NCBI GenBank assembly: GCA_001769295.1 | Contig: MEOR01000074.1 | Location: forward strand, 2,126 to 34,466 | Source: Bacteroidetes bacterium GWF2_49_14 | GTDB taxonomy: Bacteria; Bacteroidota; Bacteroidia; Bacteroidales; UBA12481 | Direction of reading: 5' to 3' | DNA: 32,341 nucleotides | Part shown: positions 6,703-13,615 of the stretch, piece by piece | How positions within the stretch are numbered: the stretch's first letter is position 1 | Layout of the letters: each line of letters starts with the position of its first letter | Made by a program: the position numbers and the translations under genes | The notes under the pieces: model-generated | The model's database searches: none | What the model saw: only the letters and a program-made list of their open reading frames with translations | Told to the model about the DNA's origin: nothing

Positions 6703-8001
6703 TTATTCCACGGGCACGTGGAATCCCAGCCACTCACTCAGCTTCGCATAAATCCTGTTCCGCTCCTCCTCCGGAAACGCCCGGATGGAGCTTCCGTGGT
6801 AGCCGCCCTTCAGAATGCCGACCATCGCATCCGCCTTGCCGGTGATTTGGGTTACTCCGGTGGCGGTCCAGGTGTCAAGCTCTCCGTAGATATAGAGCAT
6901 GTGGTCGCCCTTGTTGTGAACAAAATCATGCAGAAACGGCAGGGTTTTCGGGTTGAACGTGGTGTCGATACCGTAGGGAGTGAGGGTGAAATCATAGGTA
7001 ATCGTCTGTGTATCTGACAGGTACTTAGTGAACGGCTTCACATTATACCCGTAGTAGCCCATCTCAGTCATGGCCTGATAATAGTGAGGCAGAAAAGCTT
7101 TGATGCCGCTGTCGCTGAACCAGTTGAGGTCCGTTACGGGCATCATCACATCATACAGTTTTTGTGCCGTGGCTTCCATTCCCGGCAGGTTCATCGGTTT
7201 GAAAGAACCATATTGCCACATGGCAAACGGAAACTCCAGCACGTTGAGATCATAAGCCCGCTCGATGCCCATGGGAAAGGTCCAGTTTTTCTTCTTGCAA
7301 TACTCCTCCACCAGTGGCATGATCTCCTTCTTCTTTTCAAACAGCGCGATCTGGTAATCATAAACCTTCTGCCGCTCTTCCGCAGTCCCGACAGTGGCCA
7401 GGAAAATATCAATCCTCGGATCCACCTTTGCTATGTTCAGCGGCGCCACGTAGGGAATCGCCACGTCAATGTCATCGGGATAAAAAGCCTTGAACATCAT
7501 AGCCGTTTGCCCATCCTTGCTGTGACCGGTGCTGATCCATTTTCCCGGATATAATTGCCTGAATAACTGAACAATAGCATGAAGATCTGAGGCTGATTGC
7601 GATACGCTGAGGTATTTCCAGTCGAGCGGCTCCGGAACCGATTTCCCAAAATAGCGGTGCTCCACCCGGATCAGGTTTCCTTTCACCAATTGTGCCGGCT
7701 CGGCATTACCCAGTGCGCCTGCTGCATAGCCCGATGTGCTCATTACCATGGGCTTGTCGAACCCCGCATGGCCTATAAACATTCGCTGCGTGAACTTCGG
7801 TCCGTCGGGATTATTGTGATCCACCGGCTGGGTGAATCTGATCTCGTACGCCTCGCTGAACTGCGGACCCTTCCGCGTCGGACCCACTACCTCTATCCCA
7901 TTGACCTGCCTCAGCTTCATCAGGAGCACCGAATCCTGGGCAAAGAGACTGCCGGCTATCAGAAAAAGAAGCGTCAACACACTGACTGAAAGCTTATTCA
8001 T
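6703..8001 (-). CDS. secreted S37-type serine peptidase (tripeptidyl aminopeptidase-like)
   Basis: 432 residues, alpha/beta-hydrolase-like exopeptidase of the S37 family, probably periplasmic or extracellular. The signal peptide is MNKLSVSVLTLLFLIAGSLF followed by AQ. Motifs are RVEHRYFG (about residue 112-119), the nucleophile elbow STGHSKDGQ (Ser161), an acid-bearing YGELDTWT near the C-terminus and GGYHGSSIRAF carrying the likely catalytic His. The frame is open 21 codons further upstream, but ATG 8001 gives a proper signal peptide. The family is known to release short peptides from N-termini; the substrate here is unknown. It is convergent with the T9SS-tailed gene and ends in the heptamer hairpin. 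Confidence 0.85.
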   Translation of the reverse strand: MNKLSVSVLTLLFLIAGSLFAQDSVLLMKLRQVNGIEVVGPTRKGPQFSEAYEIRFTQPVDHNNPDGPKFTQRMFIGHAGFDKPMVMSTSGYAAGALGNAEPAQLVKGNLIRVEHRYFGKSVPEPLDWKYLSVSQSASDLHAIVQLFRQLYPGKWISTGHSKDGQTAMMFKAFYPDDIDVAIPYVAPLNIAKVDPRIDIFLATVGTAEERQKVYDYQIALFEKKKEIMPLVEEYCKKKNWTFPMGIERAYDLNVLEFPFAMWQYGSFKPMNLPGMEATAQKLYDVMMPVTDLNWFSDSGIKAFLPHYYQAMTEMGYYGYNVKPFTKYLSDTQTITYDFTLTPYGIDTTFNPKTLPFLHDFVHNKGDHMLYIYGELDTWTATGVTQITGKADAMVGILKGGYHGSSIRAFPEEERNRIYAKLSEWLGFHVPVE

Positions 8002-8079
8002 GTTAAAATGCTTTTTCGTAATACATATTTCTGGGAATGTTTGCAAAAAGCAAAGGAAAATCAAACTGAAATCAGATGC

Positions 8080-8385
8080 TCACGCTGCATAGAGAAGTTG
8101 TTTGGTTTCTTCGATGCTCGCAATAAAATAGGGATTAGAGAGAGAGTTTAACGTAACTAAATCAATCTTTCTTTGGAACAACTTCTCTAATTCCCGATGC
8201 AAATCAAAGTAGTTATCTGTGTACTTTTCGATTGTGATATCCTTAAATCCAATCAGGATATCAATATCACTCTGATCTGTAAAATTGTTTGTGCAAACCG
8301 AGCCAAATACATATAAAGATTTCACATCGAAAACCTCACATAAAGCTTTCAGTGATTCGAGCTTATTTTCAATGATTGCATTCAT
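8080..8385 (-). CDS. minimal nucleotidyltransferase (MNT) domain protein
   Basis: 101 residues, of the small MNT type. The core motif is FGSVCTNNFTDQSDIDILIG (G28 S29, D40, D42) with a third acidic residue in RKIDLVTL (D75), so the metal-binding triad is complete. Related proteins usually act as the antitoxin partner of a HEPN-domain RNase, or adenylylate it. Here no HEPN gene lies on either side: downstream is the S37 peptidase and upstream a divergent lipoprotein. The likely ribosome site GAGGGT sits directly before ATG 8385. The base composition is more A/T-rich than its neighbours, consistent with recent acquisition. Confidence 0.8.
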   Translation of the reverse strand: MNAIIENKLESLKALCEVFDVKSLYVFGSVCTNNFTDQSDIDILIGFKDITIEKYTDNYFDLHRELEKLFQRKIDLVTLNSLSNPYFIASIEETKQLLYAA

Positions 8386-8537
8386 ACCCTCATTCTCCGA
8401 TCAAAAATAACACATTACAATGAAAAGGATTGCTATTTTTAACATCGGGTCAAAAGATACAACTAATCTCAAAACCCTAGCCAGCCAAAAAACAGGTCCC
8501 CGCCTGCAATCCAAATCTTCACGTATGAGAAGACAAA

Positions 8538-9800
8538 ATGAAAACAAACACAACCCTCCGATTCTTTTCAACCACAAAAGTCACCACACTCTTCCTGATC
8601 CTGGCACTGGTCTGCCTCCCGTCATGCAAATCCACGCCGGAAGCAAAAGGGAAACTGCTTTCGGGTGAACCGATCACCTTTGATGCCGGACTGCCCCCGG
8701 TAGAATCTCATTACACGGATTTCCTGGAAAATATCCGGTTTATCCACCTCCCGCTGAGCAGTGGCATTGCAATGGAGGACTATTACTCCGATTTTATTCT
8801 CACTCCCGACCGTATCGTCCTGTGGTCCGGAACGGATCAGTCCATGGTCAAGAACCACAGGGTGCTGTTGTTAATGACTCACGAAGGCAAAATGATAAAA
8901 AGCATCAGGGATGCGGAGAAGGATCCGTTTCAGCCCAATGATATGGTTGGAATTGACTACAACCAGGACCGGGATGAGTTTGGTCTTATCGATTGTATGG
9001 GCATGAAACTGTTCCGGTACTCAAAAGACGGGCAGGTTATTGAAAACTATCCCCTGACTTTCCGGCCCTGCCAGATAAAAACCATCGACAGGGATCATTA
9101 TGCAATCTACTGGTTCAATTTTGCACCGGTCGTAGATCATTACATCGGCATATTTTCTGTACCTGAGGGCAAAGTGGTAGACACGCTGCTTGCTTACAAG
9201 GAAGAGAATAAACGGGGTGTAATGATGACAGATCCATTGTTCCGCGACAGTCGCGGTGCTGGATTCCTTACTTTTCAGAGTGACTCAATTCTGATGATTA
9301 ACAAAGATTCAATTGTTTTCGGATACCAGGTCAGTTTCGGGGCTAACTCCCTGCCAACCCGGTACCATGAAGGATTTTCCGTAGGTCTGTCCGGTGAGGA
9401 TTGGACAAGCCGATATAATTCCTTGAGTAAGTATGCCCAGCTATCGGCCTCCTATTTTTCCGAGGATCTGCAGTTTATAACCTATAGCATCAATAAGGAC
9501 CTGCTATACGGGATGATCAACCTGAAAAACAATAAACAGGCTGTCATTAGCCGGGATTGCTTTCCAGGAGAATACCCGAGGATTTTTGCCTTACCGGGAG
9601 ATCAGATTGTATTTAACTCCGATGCAGCATCCTTCATTTCCGATGCCGACAGCCTGAAAGCGGCACGAACCCCGGCCGAATGGGCCGCTCTGATAAAAAA
9701 ATACCCCGACTATGAACGGATATTGAAAACCATAAATACTGAAGAAAATCCCGTCTTTATTATTGGTGAGATCAACGAGAAAATTATATTCAGAAAATAA
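8538..9800 (+). CDS. lipoprotein, probable beta-propeller (6-bladed/TolB-like)
   Basis: 420 residues. The N-terminus carries a lipoprotein signal with lipobox VCLPSC, so it is likely anchored to a membrane facing the periplasm or cell surface. The ITFDAGLPPVESHYTDFLEN and IRFIHLPL start of the mature part and the closing EENPVFIIGEINEK resemble the layout of the two clearer 6-bladed propeller lipoproteins at 10007 and 16725, but blade repeats are less obvious. No enzymatic motif is seen. The start is the ATG that gives the signal peptide; about 150 bp upstream holds no recognised gene. The function is unknown. Confidence 0.65.
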   Translation: MKTNTTLRFFSTTKVTTLFLILALVCLPSCKSTPEAKGKLLSGEPITFDAGLPPVESHYTDFLENIRFIHLPLSSGIAMEDYYSDFILTPDRIVLWSGTDQSMVKNHRVLLLMTHEGKMIKSIRDAEKDPFQPNDMVGIDYNQDRDEFGLIDCMGMKLFRYSKDGQVIENYPLTFRPCQIKTIDRDHYAIYWFNFAPVVDHYIGIFSVPEGKVVDTLLAYKEENKRGVMMTDPLFRDSRGAGFLTFQSDSILMINKDSIVFGYQVSFGANSLPTRYHEGFSVGLSGEDWTSRYNSLSKYAQLSASYFSEDLQFITYSINKDLLYGMINLKNNKQAVISRDCFPGEYPRIFALPGDQIVFNSDAASFISDADSLKAARTPAEWAALIKKYPDYERILKTINTEENPVFIIGEINEKIIFRK

Positions 9801-9827
9801 CTTCAGAAAAATTCCCCCAAAAGCCTT

Positions 9828-9850
9828 GTCATCCCCGCGAAAGCGGGGAC
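9828..9850. repeat. GTCATCCCCGCGAAAGCGGGGAC palindromic element (copy 1)
   Basis: A hairpin with stem CCCCGC/GCGGGG around a GAAA loop. Two further copies, in inverted orientation to each other, lie at 16591-16613 and 16641-16663, and a variant at 17976-18000. It is an intergenic REP-like dispersed palindrome. Confidence 0.8.
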
Positions 9851-9870
9851 CGGATGGCATAACCAGAAAA

Positions 9871-10000
9871 CCCCAAAACACAAACCCCAAACCCCAATAC
9901 CCAAAAAACAAATAAACCCCAAATTACAAAATCCCAAACGGAGCCAACCCCATACCTCATACCCCAAACCCCATACCTCATACCCCATACCTTATCCCCC
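9871..10000 (+). repeat. CCCCAAA / ATACCCC heptamer arrays upstream of a lipoprotein gene
   Basis: First block 9871-9912: CCCCAAA, ACACAAA, CCCCAAA, CCCCAAT, ACCCAAA, AAACAAA, with weaker units to about 9937. Second block 9952-10000: ATACCTC, ATACCCC, AAACCCC, ATACCTC, ATACCCC, ATACCTT, ATCCCCC. The second block ends six bases before the ATG at 10007, so it occupies the whole proximal leader of that gene. There is strong strand asymmetry, with almost no G. Confidence 0.85.
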
Positions 10001-10006
10001 AACCAC

Positions 10007-11218
10007 ATGAAACTTAAACCAACCAACACCCACATAACCCTTCTGCTCCTTTTTCTCTCCCTGCTCCCTTCCTGCAAATCGCAACAAGAAAAACCGGAAG
10101 GTATCATTACCATTGATGTAGCGGCTGCTTTGAACAATTTCCGGGAGTTCCGGCTGAGTGAACTGGTTGAATCAATCGAGTATGTCAAGCTCGAAACCCG
10201 GCCGGAATGCCTGGTTTCGGCCGCGTCGAGGGCCATTGGAAAGAAATACATAGTATTGCTTAACAGCCAGCCACGTCAGGTCATGCTCTTCGATCGATCC
10301 GGTAAGTTCATCCGGCTTATCGGAAAGATAGGCAAAGGCCCTGGTGAATATACCTATCCACAAAGCATCGATTTGAGTCCTGATGAGGAGAGAATATTGG
10401 TTGCCGATGGCTGGCAAAGACAGTTTATGGAATTCTCGATTGATGGAAGCCTGCTTTCCAATCAAAAAGCGCCGCTCGTTTTGGCCGCCGGACCCTTCTA
10501 TATTGACCAACGGCACATTATCTATATGCAGTCCCACTTTACAGACAGTATACATTATCCAAGGATTTTAAGCATGGATTTTGATACAGGGGAGACTTCA
10601 ACTCTCCATTATTCAAATTTTAAACGTAACCCAGACGGATATGCCGGGTATTGTTTCGCTGACATTTTCAACATCATAACAAACGGTATAGTTTTTAAAG
10701 AGGCTTTGTCTGACACCATCTTCCAGGTGTCAACCAACCTGGAGGTGAAACCAGTTTTCTGTTTAAACATTGGGTCAAACAAGGCGATTTATCCTTGCAT
10801 GACTGAACAGGAGTTTGAGTTATATAGCAATGCTTTTCCTAACTGTCTTACTTCGAAATTTTTGTTTGTTACCGGAACTCTCAAGGGGAGAAGTCACCTG
10901 GTATTTGACATTGCCAGCAAAACCACGTTTCGTTTGCCCGAACTAAAAGAGTGCCGCGGGGAGAATGACTACCCCTTTGGAATCATAAACGATCTTGGAG
11001 GAACCGGCCCAGTTTGGTTCTGGTATGATGCGGACATACGGTACAACGCAATTTTCGATCAATTGCAGATGGTCGATCTGAAAGAACTCATTCAAACCGA
11101 CTGCTTCAACAAGGCAGAGCTCAAAACCGAAAAATACCGGGATCAGCTCCGAAAACTCGTGGAAGAAAGCTCCGAAAATGATAACCCGGTAATCCGGATC
11201 CTGCATTTGAAAAAATAA
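10007..11218 (+). CDS. 6-bladed beta-propeller lipoprotein
   Basis: 403 residues. The lipoprotein signal has a lipobox-like LLPSCKS near residue 23. The start of the mature region, ITIDVAAALNNFREFRLSEL then VESIEYVKLET, and the blade motif VMLFDRSGKFIRLIGKIGKG followed by PGEYTYPQSIDLSPDE are typical of the Bacteroidota 6-bladed propeller family, as is the ending NDNPVIRILHLKK. Such proteins are extracytoplasmic and lack a known enzymatic role. The 5' leader is a heptamer array reaching to within six bases of the start, which could make expression depend on array length. It is a paralogue of 16725-17894. Confidence 0.8.
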   Translation: MKLKPTNTHITLLLLFLSLLPSCKSQQEKPEGIITIDVAAALNNFREFRLSELVESIEYVKLETRPECLVSAASRAIGKKYIVLLNSQPRQVMLFDRSGKFIRLIGKIGKGPGEYTYPQSIDLSPDEERILVADGWQRQFMEFSIDGSLLSNQKAPLVLAAGPFYIDQRHIIYMQSHFTDSIHYPRILSMDFDTGETSTLHYSNFKRNPDGYAGYCFADIFNIITNGIVFKEALSDTIFQVSTNLEVKPVFCLNIGSNKAIYPCMTEQEFELYSNAFPNCLTSKFLFVTGTLKGRSHLVFDIASKTTFRLPELKECRGENDYPFGIINDLGGTGPVWFWYDADIRYNAIFDQLQMVDLKELIQTDCFNKAELKTEKYRDQLRKLVEESSENDNPVIRILHLKK

Positions 11219-11358
11219 ATTACCGAAATCTTTGAATGCTTTCCCTGGTTTTTACCTGATTCCGGGATTACAATCTTTAACCTTATATAACAGTTGTTCA
11301 CATTGTTGTGGTTTACCTTTAGGTGATATCGTTTTTGTTTTCCTAAACTAAACTACCC

Positions 11359-11886
11359 ATGAAAAAATTAACTCTTTTCGTCACCATCCTTTTGATTGTT
11401 GGATCGGCTTTCCCGATTACGGGATTCTCACAGGGCAAGATCGGACACCTGAATTCTGATGAGCTGGTCAGGGCGATGCCTGAAACCGACAGTATCAACA
11501 AAATCCTGAGTGACCTGGAGGCGGAGTACCGTAAAATCGGCGAGGAACTCGGAGTAGGCTACAACAGGGCGCTGGAGGCTTACAATACCCAGATGGAAAC
11601 CCTTAAACCCATCGAGAAAAAACTCAAGGAAACGGAACTTCTGGATATGCAGAAGCGAATCCAGACTTTTACAACAGATTCAGAGAACGAATATCAGAAG
11701 CGCCGCCAGGAACTTTACGCGCCGGTTTGGTTAAAGGCCCAAAACGCCATTCAGCAGGTGGGCAAGGAAAATGGCTTTCTCTACGTGCTCGACTCCGCAC
11801 AGGGACTGCTTTTGCTTATTCCCGATGACGAATCACTCAACCTTCTTCCGCTGGTAAAGCAAAAGCTGGGGATTAAGACTAATTAA
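11359..11886 (+). CDS. OmpH/Skp-family periplasmic protein
   Basis: 175 residues with a cleavable signal peptide (MKKLTLFVTILLIVGSAFP, then ITGFSQ) and the family opening GKIGHLNSDELVRAMPETD. A long charged helical region (about residues 50-125) follows that would form the coiled-coil arms of a Skp-like chaperone, then a short C-terminal strand region (LYVLDSAQGLLLLIP). Skp-like proteins hold unfolded outer-membrane proteins in the periplasm. A weak promoter-like TACCTTTA lies at 11314-11321. Its TAA overlaps the start of a truncated reading frame. Confidence 0.85.
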   Translation: MKKLTLFVTILLIVGSAFPITGFSQGKIGHLNSDELVRAMPETDSINKILSDLEAEYRKIGEELGVGYNRALEAYNTQMETLKPIEKKLKETELLDMQKRIQTFTTDSENEYQKRRQELYAPVWLKAQNAIQQVGKENGFLYVLDSAQGLLLLIPDDESLNLLPLVKQKLGIKTN

Positions 11887-12094
11887 CGAATCCTATGAAC
11901 CGAATCCCGAGCCCGGACCGCTTTTCCTGCCGGCATTCGCCCTCACAAATGACAATGTGCTCCACACCGCGGTGAGCCAGCCCTATGTTTTTGATTCGGA
12001 GATATGGAAAACCGGTCTGGCCAGCAAAGGCATCATGGTTAACCCAGAAGGAAACTATATCCTGATGAGTATTCCACTGGATAAAATCAGGTAA
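11885..12094 (+). pseudogene. C-terminal gene fragment, unidentified
   Basis: An open stretch of 69 codons ending at TAA 12092-12094, reading ESYEPNPEPGPLFLPAFALT, then VSQPYVFDSEIWKTGLASKG and ending NYILMSIPLDKIR. The residue pattern is clearly protein-like, but there is no start codon at its 5' end; it simply emerges from the end of the OmpH-like gene in another frame. It looks like the surviving C-terminus of a deleted gene. The family was not recognised. A short version from an internal ATG (19 residues) is unlikely to be a real gene. Confidence 0.45.
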
Positions 12095-12160
12095 TCGGCT
12101 CTGTCAGAAAACAATTATCTTTATTTCCATTTCGATTTAAACCCTAATCTCTCTTCAACC

Positions 12161-13384
12161 ATGAAACGCTTGCCCTTCTCACCCATTCTTTTAATCTCCT
12201 TCGTCTTCTTTTCACTTTCGGGATTTTCCCAATCCACCGACTTCCCCGGCTGGCGGGGGGCCAATCGCGATGGTAAAGTAGTGGGATTCAAGGCACCAGC
12301 TGTGTGGCCCGCCGAACTGACCAAAGTATGGGAACAGACGGTAGGTTTGGGAGATGCCTCACCGGTTATGGTCGAAGGTAAAATTTACCTGATTACCAGC
12401 CAGGATTCAGTGGAAACTGTTCTCTGTCTTGACGCAAAAAAAGGGAAACTGATTTGGAAAACCCCGGTCAATAAGGCTCCGAAAGTGACCGGAGGAGCCT
12501 CAACTCATCCGGGGCCCCGTAGTACCCCTTATGTGTTTGACAACAAAATATATACACTGGGCGCAGGCGGAATAGTGGCATGCCATGAGATAAAAAAGGG
12601 CAAACTCATTTGGAAGAATGAAGAGTACACCCAGGAAGTGCCCCAGTTTTTCACCAGCTCATCCCCGCTGATGATGGGGCAATTATGTATCTACCCCTTG
12701 GGGGGCAAGGAGAAGGGATGTGTGGTAGCCTTTGATACGAATACCGGTAAGGAGGTCTGGAAAGTCACCGGGTACCCCACTACCTATTCATCACCGGTAT
12801 GGGTCGACCTGGGCGGGCCGGTTATGGTTCATCAGGCCGAGAATGCTCTGGTGGGTATCCAGATGGATGGCAGCATTATAGGAGATATCCCCACACCCGG
12901 TCAGCAGCGATATTACAATTCAACCACCCCAATCGTTGATGGAGGAGATATTTATATAGCGGGGGCAGGTACCGGAATGCACAAATTCAGGGTTAACCTG
13001 GATGGGGGACCTCCGGTTGAGGAGTTGTGGGTCAATAAGGATATCAGTGTTTCATTCAACACGCCGGTACTGAAAAATGGCCACCTGTACGCCAGTGAAG
13101 CCCGGTTCGGATACCTGTACTGTGTAAATGCCGAAACCGGTGCCACTGCCTGGGCCGATACGGTCAAACTCAACCGGTTCGCTTCCACCCTCGACCTCGG
13201 AGATGCAATGCTCAACCTGGCCGGAAATGCCCAGCTCACCTTCTTCAGTCCGGATCCTTCATCATACAAAATGCTGGCCCGCTACAAAGTATCAGATACA
13301 GAAGTATATGCACATCCGTTGGTGGTGGGCGACAAGATTTACGTAAAGGATAAGGAAAAATTGACATGCTGGGCGGTAAAATAG
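12161..13384 (+). CDS. secreted PQQ-like beta-propeller repeat protein
   Basis: 407 residues. The signal peptide is MKRLPFSPILLISFVFFSLS then GFSQS. The mature part starts with the characteristic DFPGWRGANRDGKV and then repeats the PQQ-type blade pattern: SPVMVEGKIYLIT, CLDAKKGKLIWKTPV, STPYVFDNKIYTLGAGG, AFDTNTGKEVWKVTG, YCVNAETGATAWADT, HPLVVGDKIYVKD. About eight blades are expected; no PQQ-binding dehydrogenase residues were assigned. Related proteins are periplasmic or extracellular and are often adjacent to catabolic genes, but nothing here fixes the role. TATCTTTA at 12116-12123 is a possible promoter element. Confidence 0.8.
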   Translation: MKRLPFSPILLISFVFFSLSGFSQSTDFPGWRGANRDGKVVGFKAPAVWPAELTKVWEQTVGLGDASPVMVEGKIYLITSQDSVETVLCLDAKKGKLIWKTPVNKAPKVTGGASTHPGPRSTPYVFDNKIYTLGAGGIVACHEIKKGKLIWKNEEYTQEVPQFFTSSSPLMMGQLCIYPLGGKEKGCVVAFDTNTGKEVWKVTGYPTTYSSPVWVDLGGPVMVHQAENALVGIQMDGSIIGDIPTPGQQRYYNSTTPIVDGGDIYIAGAGTGMHKFRVNLDGGPPVEELWVNKDISVSFNTPVLKNGHLYASEARFGYLYCVNAETGATAWADTVKLNRFASTLDLGDAMLNLAGNAQLTFFSPDPSSYKMLARYKVSDTEVYAHPLVVGDKIYVKDKEKLTCWAVK

Positions 13385-13387
13385 TAG

Positions 13388-13588
13388 GGGCGGACCCATG
13401 GTCCGCCCGTATTCCTGACCCATGGTCCGCCCGATCCGAGACGCGTAACGCGTGACGTCGAAAACGCGCAACATCGATGTAAAAAGCTCGAATTCAGAAC
13501 GTTGAAATTCGAACACATAGTGTTGAATGTTGAAAATCAGATCCAGGTTTCGCTCTGGCTATGTACGGGCCGGCCTTAGCGCCGGCCC
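13388..13588. repeat. cluster of intergenic palindromes and heptamer arrays
   Basis: The 231-bp gap between the PQQ-like gene and gltX is almost entirely repeats. 13388-13408 is GGGCGGACC-CAT-GGTCCGCCC, partly repeated just after. 13440-13460 reads GACGCGT, AACGCGT, GACGTCG. 13487-13535 has GTTGAAN-like heptamers (CTCGAAT, TCAGAAC, GTTGAAA, TTCGAAC, ACATAGT, GTTGAAT, GTTGAAA). 13567-13588 is the palindrome GGGCCGGC-N6-GCCGGCCC. No coding sequence is visible. Confidence 0.75.
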
Positions 13589-13597
13589 AACCGGCAT

Positions 13598-13615
13598 AGA
13601 CGCATGTATGCGTCT
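13598..13615. repeat. AGACGCAT-GT-ATGCGTCT palindrome at the gltX stop
   Basis: Perfect dyad of 8-bp arms. It is related to the 22-bp palindrome at 4815-4836, including the flanking TAGAGACGCAT when read on the minus strand. The TAG stop of gltX (13616-13618) is formed by this flanking sequence, so the element appears to define the end of the protein. Confidence 0.75.

Noticed and set aside
8420-8668. An 82-codon frame starting at 8420
   Set aside because: It overlaps the lipoprotein start at 8538 in another frame and has no recognisable features or signal sequence.
9803-9988. Minus-strand open frames with GYEVWG-type repeats
   Set aside because: They are translations of the ATACCCC heptamer array and have no independent coding evidence.
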